64,000 nt of DNA from Prosapia bicincta (lineage: Eukaryota; Arthropoda; Insecta; Hemiptera; Cercopidae), in contig JBAIZL010000002.1 of assembly GCA_036971475.1 (NCBI GenBank), positions 17,097,067-17,161,066 of the forward strand, read 5' to 3'. The translations under genes and the position numbers were made by a program. Shown piece after piece: positions 26,201-38,690 of the stretch (the stretch's first letter is position 1; each line of letters opens with the position of its first letter). Below the pieces are notes generated by a model. The model ran no database searches and was not told the origin of the DNA. It saw only the letters and a program-made list of their open reading frames with translations.

Positions 26201-29200
26201 TCCACCAAGTAACAAGTCATGCCCACACAGTAGCACGTCCCTATTTACCTAGTACCACGTCCCTACCCACACAGTAGCACGTCCCTATCCCGCTAGTACC
26301 ACGATCCTGCCCACACAGTAAAACGCTCCTAACCATACAGTAGTATAAACCTTCCACCAAGTAACAAGTCCTGCCCACACAGTAGCACGTCTCTATCCCG
26401 CTAGTACCACGACCCTGCATACACAGTTAAAGGCTCCTAACCATACAGTAGTATAAACCTTCCACCAAGTAACAAGTCCTGCCCACACAGTAGCACGTCC
26501 CTATCCCGCTAGTACCACGACTCTACCCACACAGTAAAACGCTCCTAACCATACAGTAGTATAAACCTTCCACCAAGTAACAAGCCATGCCCACACAGTA
26601 GCACGTCCCTATCCCGCTAGTACCACGACCCTGCATACACAGTTAAACGCTCCTAACCATACAGTAGTATAAACCTATCCACCAAGTAACACGTCCTGCC
26701 CACACAGTAGCACGTCCCTATTTACATAGTACCACGTCCCTACCCACACAGTAGCACGTCCCTATCGCGCTATTACCACGACCCTGCCCACACAGTTAAA
26801 CGCTCCTAACCATATAGTAGTATAAACCTATCCACCAAGTAACACGTCCTACCCACACAGTAGCACGTCCCTATTTACCTAGTACCACGTCCCTACCCAC
26901 ACAGTAGCACGTCCCTATCCCGCTAGTACCACGACCCTGCCCACACAGTTAAACTCTCCTAACCATACTTTTGTAGTATAAGCCTATCCACCAAGTAACA
27001 AGTCCTGCCCACACAGTAGCACGTCCCTATCCACCTAGTACCACGATCCTGCCCACACAGTACAACGTTCCTAACCATACAGTAGTATAAACCTTCCACC
27101 AAGTAACAAGACCTACCCACACAGTAGCACGTCCCTATCCCGCTAGTACCACGATCCTGCCCACACAGTAAAACGCACCTAACCATACAGTAGTATAAAA
27201 CTCCCACCAAGTAACAAGGCCTGCCCACACAGTAGCACGTCCCTATCCCGCTAGTACCACAATCCTGCCCACACAGTAAAACGCTCCTAACCATACAGTA
27301 GAATAAGCCTATCCACCAAGTAACAAGTCCTGCCCACACTGTAGCACGTCCCTATCCCGCTAGTACCACGACTCTACCCACACAGTAAAACGCTCCTAAC
27401 CATACAGTAGTATAAACCTACCACCAAGTAACAAGTCATGCAAAGACAGTAGCACGTCCCTATTTACCTAGTACCACGTCCCTACCCATACAGTAGCACG
27501 TTCCTATCCCGCATGTACCACGATCCTGAACACACAGTAAAACGCTCCTAACCATACAGTAGTATAAACCTTCCACCAAGTAACAAGTCCTGCCCACACA
27601 GTAGCACGTCCCTATTTACCTAGTACCACGTCCCTACCCACACAGTAGCACGTCCCTATCCCGCTAGTACCACGATCCTGCCCACACAGTAAAACGCACC
27701 TAACCATACAGTAGTATAAACCTTCCACCAAGTAACAAGTCATGCCCACACAGTAGCACGTCCCTATTTACCTAGTACCACGTCCCTACCCACACAGTAG
27801 CACGTCCCTATCCCGCTAGTACCACGATCCTGCCCACACAGTAAAACGCTCCTAACCATACAGTAGTATAAACCTTCCACCAAGTAACAAGTCCTGCCCA
27901 CACAGTAGCACGTCCCTATCCCGCTAGTACCACGACCCTGCATACACACTTAAACGCTCCTAACCATACAGTAGTATAAACCTTCCAGCAAGTAACAAGT
28001 CCTGCCCACACAGTAGCACGTCTCTATCCCGCTAGTACCACGACCCTGCATTCACAATTAAACGCTCCTAACCATACAGTAGTATAAACCTTCCACCAAG
28101 TAACAAGTCCTGCCCACACAGTAGCACGTCCCTATCCCGCTAGTACCACGAACCTGCCCACACAGTAAAACGCTCCTAACCATACAGTAGTATTAACCTT
28201 CCACCAAGTAACAAGTCCTGCCCACACAGTAGCACGTCCCTATCCCGCTAGTACCACGACCCTGCATACACAGTTAAAGGCTCCTAACCATACAGTAGTA
28301 TAAACCTTCCACCAAGTAACAAGTCCTGCCCACACAGTAGCACGTCCCTATCCCGCTAGTACCACGACTCTACCCACACAGTAAAACGCTCCTAACCATA
28401 CAGTAGTATAAACCTTCCACCAAGTAACAAGCCCTGCCCACACAGTAGCACGTTCCTATCCCGCTAGTACTACGACCCTGCATACACAGTTAAACGCTCC
28501 TAACCATACAGTAGTATAAACCTATCCACCAAGTAACACGTCCTGCCCACACAGTAGCACGTCCCTATTTACCTAGTACCACGTCCCTACCCACACAGTA
28601 GCACGTCCCTATCCCGCTATTACCACGACCCTGCCCACACAGTTAAACGCTCCTAACCATATAGTAGTATAAACCTATCCACCAAGTAACACGTCCTACC
28701 CACACAGTAGCACGTCCCTATCCCGCTAGTACCACGACTCTACCCACACAGTAAAACGCTCCTAACCATACAGTAGTATAAACCTTCCACCAAGTAACAA
28801 GCCATGCCCACACAGTAGCACGTCCCTATCCCGCTAGTACCACGACCCTGCCCACTCAGTAGCACGTCCCTATCCCGCTATTACCACGACCCTGCCCACA
28901 CAGTTAAACGCTCCTAACGATACAGTAGTATAAACCTATCCACCAAGTAACACGTCCTACCCACACAGTAGCACGTCCCTATTTACCTAGTACCACGTCC
29001 CTACCCACACAGTAGCACGTCCCTATCCCGCTATTACCACGACCCTGCCCACACAGTTAAACGCTCCTAACCATACAGTAGTATAAACCTATCCACCAAG
29101 TAACACGTCCTACCCACACAGTAGCACGTCCCTATTTAGCTAGTACCACGTCCCTACCCACACAGTAGCACGTCCCTATCCCGCTAGTACCACGACCCTG

Positions 29201-29220
29201 CCCACACAGTTAAACGCTCC
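23300..29220. repeat. Satellite domain A (CCCGCTAG / AACAAGTCCTG type)
   Basis: Units here typically carry CTATCCCGCTAGTACC and AAGTAACAAGTCCTG. The 108-bp pentamer alternates irregularly with the 151-bp heptamer carrying TATTTACCTAGTACCACG. It contains the 1,523-bp higher-order duplication. Confidence 0.85.
25270..27890. repeat. 1,523-bp higher-order repeat within the satellite
   Basis: The landmark variant CATACTTTTGTAG lies at 25441 and again at 26964. Flanking units match in register with few differences from about 25270-26360 against 26790-27890, a block longer than one unit copied as a whole. The 126-residue minus-strand open frames at 25436-25816 and 26959-27339 are almost identical for this reason. 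Confidence 0.8.
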
Positions 29221-32200
29221 TAACCATACTTTTGTAGCATAAGCCTTTCCACCAAGTAACAAGTCCTGCCCACACAGTAGCACGTCCCTATCCACCTAGT
29301 ACCACGATCCTGCCCACACAGTACAACGTTCCTAACCATACAGTAGTATAAGCCTATCCACCAAGTAACACGTCCTGCCCACACAGTAGTACGTCCCTAT
29401 CCACCTAGTACCACGATCCTGCCCACACAGTAAAACGATCCTAACCATACAGTAGTATAAGCCTATCCACCAAGTAACAAGTCCTGCCCACACAGTAGCA
29501 CGTCCCTATCCACCTAGTACCACGATCCTGCCCACACAGTAAAACATTCCTAACCATACAGTAGTATAAGCCTATCCACCAAGTAACACGTCCTGCCCAC
29601 ACAGTAGCACGTCCCTATCCACCTAGTACCACGATCCTCTCCACACAGTTAAACGCTCCTAACCATACAGTAGTATAAGCCTATCCACCAAGTAACACGT
29701 CTTGCCCACACAGTAGCACGTTCCTATCCACCTAGTACCACGACCCTGCCCACACAGTTAAACGCTCCTAACCATACAGTAGTATAAACCTTCCACCAAG
29801 TAACACGTTCTACCCACACATTAGCACGTCTCTATTTACCTAGTACCACGATCCTGCCCAAACAGTAAAACGGTCCTATCCTTACACTAGTATAAGCCTA
29901 TCCACCAAGTAACACGTCCTGCCCACACAGTAGCACGTCCCTATCCACCTAGTACCTCGACCCTGCCCACACAGTTAAACGCTCCTAACCATACTTTTGT
30001 AGTATAAGCCTATCCACCAAGTAACACGTTCTACCCACACAATAACACGTCTCTATTTACCTAGTACCACGATCCTGCCCACACAGTAAAACGCTCCTAT
30101 CCTTACAGTAGTATAAGCCTATCCACCATGTAACACGTTCTACCCACACAGTAACACGTCTCTATTTACCTAGTACCACGACCCTGCCCACACAGTAAAA
30201 CGCTCCTTACCATACAGTAGTATAAACCTATCCATCAATTAACACGTTCTAGCCACACAGTAACACGTCTCTATTTACCTAGTACCACGACCCTGCCCAC
30301 ACAGTAAAACGCTCCTAACCATACAGTAGTATAAACCTATCCACCAAGTAACACGTTCTACCCACACAGTAACACGTCTCTATTCACCTAGTACCACGAT
30401 CCTGCCCACACAGTGAATCGCTCCTAACCATACTGTAGTAGTAGCCTATCCACCAAGTAACACGTTCTTCCAACACATTAGCACGTCTCTATTTACCTAG
30501 TACCACGATCCGGCCCACACAGTAAAACGCTCCTATCCTTATAATAGTATAAGCCTATCCACCAAGTAACACGTCCTTGCCCACACAGTAGCACGTCCCT
30601 GTCCACCTAGTACCACGACCCTCCAAACACAGTTAAACACTCCTAACCATACAGTAGTATAAAACTTCCACCAAGTAACACGTTCTACCCACACAGTAGC
30701 ACGTCCCTATCCACCTAGTACTGAGATCCTGCCCACACAGATAAACGCTCCTAACCATACAGTAGTATAAACCTTCCACCAAGTAACACGTTCTACCCAC
30801 ACATTAGCACGTCTCTATTTACCTAGTACCACGATCCTGCCCACACAGTAAAACGCTAATATCCTTACAGTAGTATAAGCCTATCCACCAAGTAACACGT
30901 TCTACCCACACAGTAGCACGTCCCTATCCACCTAGTACTGAGATCCTGCCCACACAGATAAACGCTCCTAACCATACAGTAGTATAAACCTTCCACCAAG
31001 TAACACGTTCTACCCACACATTAGCACGTCTCTATTTACCTAGTACCACGATCCTGCCCACACAGTAAAACGCTAATATCCTTACAGTAGTATAAGCCTA
31101 TCCACCAAGTAACACGTCCTACCCACACAGTAGCACGTCCCTATCCACCTAGTACCACGATCCTGCCCACACAGTTAAACGCTTCTAACCATACAGTAGT
31201 ATAAACCTTCCACCAAGTAACACGTCCTACCCACACAGTAGCACGTCCCTATCCACCTAGTACCACGACCCTCCAAACACAGTTAAACGCCCCTAACCAT
31301 ACAGTAGTATAAACCTTCCTCAAAGTAACACGTCCTGCCCACACAGTAGCACGTCCCTATCCACCTAGTACCACGATCCTGTCCACACAGTTAAACGCTC
31401 CTAACCATACAGTAGTATAAACCTTCCACCAAGTAACACGTCCTGCCCACACAGTAGCACGTCCCTATCCACCTAGTACCACGACCCTGCCCACACAGTT
31501 AAACGCTCCTAACCATACAGTAGTATAAACCTTCCACCAAGTAACACGTGCTACCCACACATTAGCACGTCTCTATTAACCTAGTACCACGATCCTGCCC
31601 GCACAGTAAAACGCTCCTATCCTTACAGTAGTATAAGGCTATCCACCAAGTAACACGTCCTGCCCACACAGTAGCACGTACCTATCCACCTAGTACCACG
31701 ACCCTGCCCACACAGTTAAACGCTTCTAACCATACAGTAGTATAAACCTTCCACCAAGTAACACGTTCTACCCACACATTAGCACGTCTCTATTTACCTA
31801 GTACCACGATCCTGCCCAAACAGTAAAACGGTCCTATCCTTACACTAGTATAAGCCTATCCACCAAATAACACGTCCTGCCCACACAGTAGCACGTTCCT
31901 ATCCACCTAGTACCACGACCCTGCCCACACAGTTAAACGCTCCTAACCATACTTTTGTAGTATAAGCCTATCCACCAAGTAACACGTTCTACCCACACAG
32001 TAACACGTCTCTATTTACCTAGTACCACGATCCTGCCCACACAGTAAAACGCTCCTATCCTTACAGTAGTATAAGCCTATCCACCATGTAACACGTTCTA
32101 CCCACACAGTAACACGTCTCTATTTACCTAGTACCACGACCCTGCCCACACAGTAAAACGCTCCTAACCATACAGTAGTATAAACCTATCCACCAAGTAA

Positions 32201-34330
32201 CACGTTCTACCCACACAGTAACACGTCTCTATTCACCTAGTATCACGACCCTGCCCACACAGTAAAACGCTCCTAACCATACAGTAGTATAAACCTATCC
32301 ACCAAGTAACACGTTCTACCCACACAGTAACACGTCTCTATTTACCTAGTACCACGACCCTACCCACACAGTAAAACGCTCCTAACCATACAGTAGTATA
32401 AACCTTCCACCAAGTATCACGTCCTGCCCACACAGTAGCACGTCCCTATTTACCTAGTACCACGATCCTGCCCACACAGTAAAACGCTCCTATCCTTACA
32501 GTAGTATAAGCCTATCCACCAAGTACCACGATCCTGCCCACACAGTTAAACGCTCCTAACCATACAGTAGTATAAACCTTCCACCAAGTAACACGTCCTA
32601 CCCACACATTAGCACGTCCCTATCCACCTAGTACCACGATCCTGCCCTAACAGTAACACGTCTCTACTTACCTAGTACCACGATCCTGCCCACACAGTGA
32701 ATCGCTCCTAACCATACTGTAGTAGCAGCCTATCCACCAAGTAACAAGTTCTACCCACACATTAGCACGTCTCTATTTACCTAGTACCACGATCCGGCCC
32801 ACACAGTAAAACGCTCCTATCCTTACAGTAGTATAAGCCTATCCACAAAGTAACACGTCCTTGCCCACACAGTAGCACGTCCCTGTCCACCTAGTACCAC
32901 GACCCTCCAAACACAGTTAAACGCTCCTAACCATACAGTAGTATAAAACTGCACCAAGTAACACGTCCTGCCCACACAGTAAAACGCTAATATCCTTACA
33001 GTAGTATAAGCCTATCCACCAAGTAACACGTCCTACCCACACAGTAGCACGTCTTTATCCACCTAGTACCACGATCCTGCCCACACAGTTAAACGCTTCT
33101 AACCATACAGTAGTATAAACCTTCCACCAAGTAACACGTCCTACCCACACAGTAGCACATCCCTATCCACCTAGTACCACGACCCTCCAAACACAGTTAA
33201 ACGCCCCAACCCATACAGTAGTATAAACCTTCCACAAAGTAACACGTCCTGCCCACACAATAGCTCGTCCCTATCCACCTAGTACCACGATCCTGCCCAC
33301 ACAGTTAAACGCTCCTAACCATACAGTAGTATAAACCTTCCACCAAGTAACACGTCCTGCCCACACAGTAGCACGTCCCTATCCACCTAGTACCACGACC
33401 CTGCCCACACAGTTAAACGCTCCTAACCATACAGTAGTATAAACCTTCCACCAAGTAACACGTTCTACCCACACATTAGCACGTCTCTATTAACCTACTA
33501 CCACGATCCTGCCCGCACAGTAAGACGCTCCTATCCTTACAGTAGTATAAGCCTATCCACCAAGTAACACGTCCTGCCCACACAGTAGCACGTCCCTATT
33601 TACCTAGTACCACGATCCTGCCCGCACAGTAAAACGCTCCTATCCTTACAGTAGTATAAGCCTATCCACCAAGTAACACGTCCTGCCCACACAGTAGCAC
33701 GTCCCTATCCACCTAGTACCACGACCCTGCCCACACAGTTAAACGCTCCTAACCATACAGTAGTATAAACCTTCCACCAAGTAACACGTTCTACCCACAC
33801 ATTAGCACGTCTCTATTTACCTAGTACCACGATCCTGCCCAAACAGTAAAACGGTCCTATCCTTACACTACTATAAGCCTATCCACCAAGTAACACGTCC
33901 TGCCCACACAGTAGCACGTCCCTATCCACCTAGTACCACGACCCTGCCCACACAGTTAAACGCTCCTAACCATACTTTTGTAGTATAAGCCTATCCACCA
34001 AGTAACACGTTCTACCCACACAATAACACGTCTCTCTTTACCTAGTACCACGATCCTGACCACACAGTAAAACGCTCCTATCCTTACAGTAGTATAAGCC
34101 TATCCACCATGTAACACGTTCTACCCACACAGTAACACGTCTCTATTTACCTAGTACCACGACCCTGCCCACACAGTAAAACGCTCCTTACCATACAGTA
34201 GTATAAACCTATCCACCAAGTAACACGTTCTAGCCACACAGTAACACGTCTCTATTTACCTAGTACCACGACCCTGCCCACACAGTAAAACGCTCCTAAC
34301 CATACAGTAGTATAAACCTATCCACCAAGT
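29221..34330. repeat. Satellite domain B (CCACCTAG / AACACGTCCTG type)
   Basis: Units shift to CTATCCACCTAGTACC and AAGTAACACGTCCTG, with many variants carrying CTATCCTTACAGTAG. Landmark CATACTTTTGTAG occurs at 29225, 29990, 31948 and 33971, indicating repeated ~1,958- and ~2,023-bp blocks. Another marker (GATCCGGCCC) occurs at 30507 and 32791, about 2,284 bp apart, so the blocks differ by insertion or loss of whole 109-bp units. Confidence 0.8.
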
Positions 34331-36500
34331 AACACGTTCTACCCACACATTAGCACGTCTCTATTTACCTAGTACCACGACCCTGCCCACACAGTAAAAC
34401 GCTCCTTACCATACAGTAGTATAAACCTTCCACCAAGTAACACGTTCTACCCACACATTAGCACGTCTCTATTTACCTAGTACCACGATCCTGCCCACAC
34501 AGTTAAACGCTCCTAACCATACAGTAGTATAAACCTATCCACCAAGTAACACGTCCTACCCACACAGTAGCACGTCCCTATTTACCTAGTAGCACGACCC
34601 TGCCCACACAGTAAAACGCTCCTAACCATACAGTAGTATAAACCTATCCACCAAGTAACACGTTCTACCCACACATTAGCACGTCTCTATTTACCTAGTA
34701 CCACGATCCTGCCCACACAGTTAAACGCTCCTAACCATACAGTAGTATAAACCTATCCACCAAGTAACACGTTCTACCCACACATTAGCACGTCTCTATT
34801 TACCTAGTACCACGACCCTGCCCACACAGTAAAACGCTCCTAACCATACAGTAGTATAAACCTATCCACCAAGTATCACGTCCTACCCACACAGTAGCAC
34901 GTCCCTATTTACCTAGTACCACGATCCTGCCCACACAGTTAAACGCTCCTAACCATACAGTAGTATAAACCTATCCACCAAGTAACACGTTCTACCCACA
35001 CAGTAACACGTCTCTATTTACCTAGTACCACGACCCTGCCCACACAGTAAAACGCTCCTAACCATACAGTAGTATAAACCTATCCACCAAGTAACACGTT
35101 CTACCCACACAGTAACACGTCTCTATTTACCTAGTACCACGACCCTGCCCACACAGTAAAACGCTCCTAACCATACTGTAGTATAAACCTATCCACCAAG
35201 TAACACGTTCTACCCACACAGTAACACGTTTCCATTTACCTAGTACCACGACCCTGCCCACACAGTAAAACGCTCCTAACCATACAGTAGTATAAACCTA
35301 TCCACCAAGTAACACGTTCTACCCACACAGTAACACGTCTCCATTTACCTAGTACCACGACCCTGCCCACACAGTAAAACGCTCCTAACCATACAGTAGT
35401 ATAAACCTATCCACCAAGTAACACGTTCTACCCACACAGTAACACGTCTCTATTTACCTAGTACCACGACCCTGCCCACACAGTAAAACGCTCCTAACCA
35501 TACAGTAGTATAAACCTATCCACCAAGTAACACGTTCTACCCACACAGTAACACGTCTCCATTTGCCTAGTACCACGACCCTGCCCACACAGTAAAACGC
35601 TCCTAACCATACAGTAGTATAAACCTATCCACCAAGTAACACGTTCTACCCACACAGTAACACGTCTCTATTTACCTAGTACCACGACCCTGCCCACACA
35701 GTTAAACGCTCCTAACCATACAGTATTATAAACCTATCCACCAAGTAACACGTTCTACCCACACAGTAACACGTCTCTATTTACCTAGTACCACGATCCT
35801 GCCCACACAGTTAAACGCTCCTAACCATACAGTAGTATAAACCTATCCACCAAGTAACACGTTCTACCCACACAGTAACACGTTTCTATTTACCTAGTAC
35901 CACGACCCTGCCCACACAGTTAAACGCTTCTAACCATACAGTAGTATAAACCTATCCACCAAGTAACACGTTCTACCCACACAGTAACACGTCTCTATTT
36001 ACCTAGTACCACGACCCTGCCCACACAGTTAAACGCTTCTAACCATACAGTAGTATAAACCTATCCACCAAGTAACACGTTCTACCCACACAGTAACACG
36101 TCTCTATTTACCTAGTACCACGATCCTGCCCACACAGTTAAACGCTCCTAACCATACAGTAGTATAAACCTATCCACCAAGTACACGTTCTACCCACACA
36201 GTAACACGTCTCTATTTACCTAGTACCACGACCCTGCCCACACAGTAAAACGCTCCTAACCATACAGTAGTATAAACCTATCCACCAAGTAACACGTTCT
36301 ACCCACACAGTAACACGTCTCTATTTACCTAGTACCACGACCCTGCCCACACAGTAAAACGCTCCTATCCTTACAGTAGTATAAACCTTCCACCAAGTAA
36401 CACGTTCTACCCACACAGTAACACGTCTCTATTTACCTAGTACCACGATCCTGCCCACACAGTGAAACGCTCCTAACCATACAGTATTAGTAGCCTATCC
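34331..36500. repeat. Satellite domain C, homogenised 109-bp units
   Basis: A nearly uniform 109-bp unit (AAGTAACACGTTCTACC, CAGTAACACGTCTCTATT, TTACCTAGTACCACGACC). Successive copies such as those at 34981 and 35090 differ by few bases. This is the most homogeneous stretch, pointing to the most recent local amplification. Decay begins near 36480. Confidence 0.85.
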
Positions 36501-36600
36501 ACCAATTACCACTCCTGCCCATACAGTAGCACGACCCTATCCGTCTAGTTCCACGACCCTACCAATACAGTAGAATAACTACATCCACCCATTACCACGT

Positions 36601-37787
36601 GCCTAACAATTAAACTACGGTATGTAATTTCCGCATAATTTTTTCCCCTTTTGCAGAGCTTTTCACTAACCTACATACATCATGTATAAATACTTCTACA
36701 TTAGAATACGAGGACGTGTAAATAAATTTCTGCGTTCGAGTTGAAACATTTTCGATAAAGCGGTTGGAGAGGGTCAAAGAATGAAGTTTAATTCTAAACC
36801 GTTTAAATATAATTCGCTTTTGTTGAAATGACAGATGTCGATCGTAATAAAGGGAGTCGGGACACCAACTGAGGAGAGGGTTAAAGAAAAAAGGCGTGAA
36901 AATTAACCCTCCGCAAGGGGGGGGGCGTCATGTGAATAAATATTTCACGACGAGGATTAGGGTTTCGCCTCAGCCGAGTTATCGGCCCAGAAACAGTAAT
37001 TTGCCAAGAAGGGCGAAGCGGGGACGGACCCCTTCGTAATTTTACTTTCACTACAAGATTTGCTTTACACTTCATATAGTATTTTATTAAATAAAGTTTC
37101 TCCGGTTTTAGTATTTCCTGAGCCTTCGTGAGCTTGGATGTTTTTATCAACACTTCTAGCGCCTAATATCAATCAGTTGAGCGTGATACATTGTTTGAGA
37201 ATCTCAGCACACAAAAGGAGGAGATATTTTACATTTCAATTATCGACTTTTCCAAGTAAATCGCACTGTACCGGATTATATATATAGCAGTCGTGGCCCT
37301 AGCCGGCAGAAGTAGTTAACAGGTTTATATGAAAAATTTAGTTAATAGGTTTAATATTAACTACAATTAATTCACCTATTAAAAGGTTAAGGCAAAAAGA
37401 AGTTAATAAGAATTTAAAAGTCTAATAACATTCTTTAATAGCTCATTAACCCTTAGATATATTGTAACTCTAATGTTCTATATATAACTCGTTAAACTCA
37501 TACCGTCAGAACGAAACATTATATATACTATTATAACTTTACATCAGTAAGTATCAAAAAACAACATAATTTTCTATACACATGCATAACAGCTAATGTG
37601 CAATACAGAAAGTAAAATAAACTATGAGAATTGAAGTTTATAAACAATAAATGAAAAAACTAATAATTAATAACATCGTTGAATTTACTGAGTATTCCAT
37701 ACACATAGCTAAACATGATCGGAAAATGATGACGCTATCTAAGTGCTTTCTCCATCCCAGTAATACAATGAAATATTTTGAAAGACA
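36601..37787. other. Unique sequence after the satellite, no gene seen
   Basis: The array ends near 36600. A minus-strand open frame at 36881-37153 (90 residues, Arg/Pro-rich) shows no recognised domain. A (G)8-9 run lies near 36917. Confidence 0.5.
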
Positions 37788-38086
37788 ATTCCTACTTACG
37801 TCTTGTCTAAAATAACTAAAAATTTTACTTAGTTAATTTTTATTAAATAGGTAAAATTAATATATACATCTATATACGTATGACAGAATGACATTATTAT
37901 ATGGCAAAGTATATTAAAAAGGGAGGTGTTTTATTAAAATTGAAGAATTAAATTTATTTAATGTATTAATACGAGGATTTGAAGAAACTGAATTAACGTC
38001 AAGTGTCATCCATTACAAGTTTTAAAAAATTAATTCGAACTTTAGTGGATGAATAAAAAGTATTTTCCTAACGATTGGAAATTTGT

Positions 38087-38089
<3 letters not shown>
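37788..38089 (-). repeat. DR480 dispersed repeat, internally deleted
   Basis: Minus orientation, starting at the family end block (GACAATTCCTACTTACGTC on plus) and reaching ACGATTGGAAATTTGTTACA at the (TA)n tract. The CAGCTG region is absent, as in the copy at 22435-22745. The DR480 start block expected beyond the TA tract is missing; a PLE-derived element lies there instead. Confidence 0.7.

Positions 38090-38166
<77 letters not shown>
38090..38166. repeat. (TA)n microsatellite
   Basis: TA dinucleotides with one TG interruption near 38153. Its right end is the boundary of the next element. Confidence 0.95.
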
Positions 38167-38412
38167 AAGAAATATGACAATTTACAAATATAAGAATAAT
38201 TTATTTAATGTATAATTCAAAGCTTTTCGTTGGCAAACAGTACCAACATCATCAGGGATACTACTCTGAGTCGTCTGAGTACTAGTCTTTGAGTACTGTT
38301 TGCCAACGAAAAGGTTTGAATTGTACATTCAATAAATTATTCTTGTACTTGTAAATTGTCTTATTTCTTTATTAATACACAATAATACATATTATAGTAT
38401 ATATATATATAC
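38167..38412. mobile_element. PLE-derived foldback element with hammerhead
   Basis: Left arm (about 38167-38225) and right arm (about 38300-38372) are inverted copies built on AAAGAAATA(A)GACAATTTAC and TACAAGAATAATTTATT. The right arm continues about 40 bp further (to GTATATATATA). The intact hammerhead motif is in the left arm on the minus strand; the right arm has only a 3' half-motif (about 38298-38330). (TA)n flanks both sides. Confidence 0.7.
38215..38259 (-). ncRNA. Type I hammerhead candidate (AAGCUU family)
   Basis: Minus strand: AUCC (38259-38256), CUGAUGA (38255-38249), extra U, stem II GUUGG/CCAAC, GAAA, AGCUUU, then GAAU (38218-38215). Stem I has one C-A mismatch. Core residues are intact. 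Confidence 0.6.
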
Positions 38413-38449
38413 TATCGTATACTATTTTTGACCTATCGTATTATCAATA

Positions 38450-38690
38450 TGTATACACAATATCAAGAGCACAGTGGTACAATAATTACAATGAAAATAT
38501 TGGAAAAGACCCCAATACCACAAAAATAACAAATAAAACAAGTTACTTAAGATTAAACCCATATGTACATTTCTATGACCATCTTATCATCATCAGAGGG
38601 TCTCATTACAAAATTACAATCTAGCAAACAAGAAGTTACAAACTAGAGTGATACCAAACGTAGCGATTGGTAACTAAGTGATTACATTAA
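38450..38690 (-). mobile_element. PLE-like element end with hammerhead (AUGUACAU family), truncated
   Basis: It shares about 200 bp with the element at 40721-41357, including ATATCAAGAGCACAGTGGTA, CCCCAATACCACAAAAATAA, AACAAGTTACTTAAGATT and the hammerhead region. It retains the long version of the outer arm (with the AGAGCACAGTGG extension) that the 40721 end lacks. The other arm and body are missing. Confidence 0.65.
38556..38601 (-). ncRNA. Hammerhead-like motif (AUGUACAU family), partly decayed
   Basis: Minus strand: ACCCU (38601-38597), CUGAUGA (38596-38590), a stem II region pairing less well than in the 40801 copy, GAAA, UGUACAUA, then UGGGU (about 38560-38556). Stem I retains three G-C pairs but has a U-U mismatch at its base. 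Confidence 0.5.

Larger units (their letters stand above)
23165..36600. repeat. Hierarchical satellite array, 108/109-bp unit, ~13.4 kb
   Basis: The whole interval is a head-to-tail satellite of about 120 units. The dominant unit is 108 bp (109 bp towards the right) and itself consists of five related ~21-22-bp subunits. In plus orientation these start CACAGTAGCACGTCC, CTAGTACCACGATCC, CACAGTAAAACGCTCC, TACAGTAGTATAAACC and CAAGTAACACGTCC; all share an AGTANNACG...CC core. A seven-subunit 151-bp variant carries an extra copy of the first two. The plus strand is C-rich and G-poor, a marked strand asymmetry. Open frames on the minus strand (up to 126 residues) exist because 108 is a multiple of three and are not genes. 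Edges are degenerate (23165-23300 and 36500-36600), and the interior is homogeneous. Confidence 0.97.

Noticed and set aside
23919..27949. Minus-strand open frames up to 126 residues with repeated CGQDRGTSGIGTCYCVGR-like motifs
   Set aside because: They are translations of the 108-bp satellite, open because 108 is a multiple of three. Neighbouring 109- and 151-bp units break the frame, and nothing upstream suggests a gene.
23165..36600. A CRISPR-like array of short repeats and spacers
   Set aside because: The 'spacers' are themselves related ~21-bp subunits and repeat with the unit; the sequence is eukaryotic and there are no cas genes.
36881..37153. 90-residue Arg/Pro-rich frame just after the satellite
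   Set aside because: No motif; the composition follows a local G-rich/C-rich patch.
38298..38330. Second hammerhead in the 38.17-kb element
   Set aside because: Only the stem II 3' half, GAAA and following bases are present; the CUGAUGA box is missing and AGCUUU has become GGUUU.
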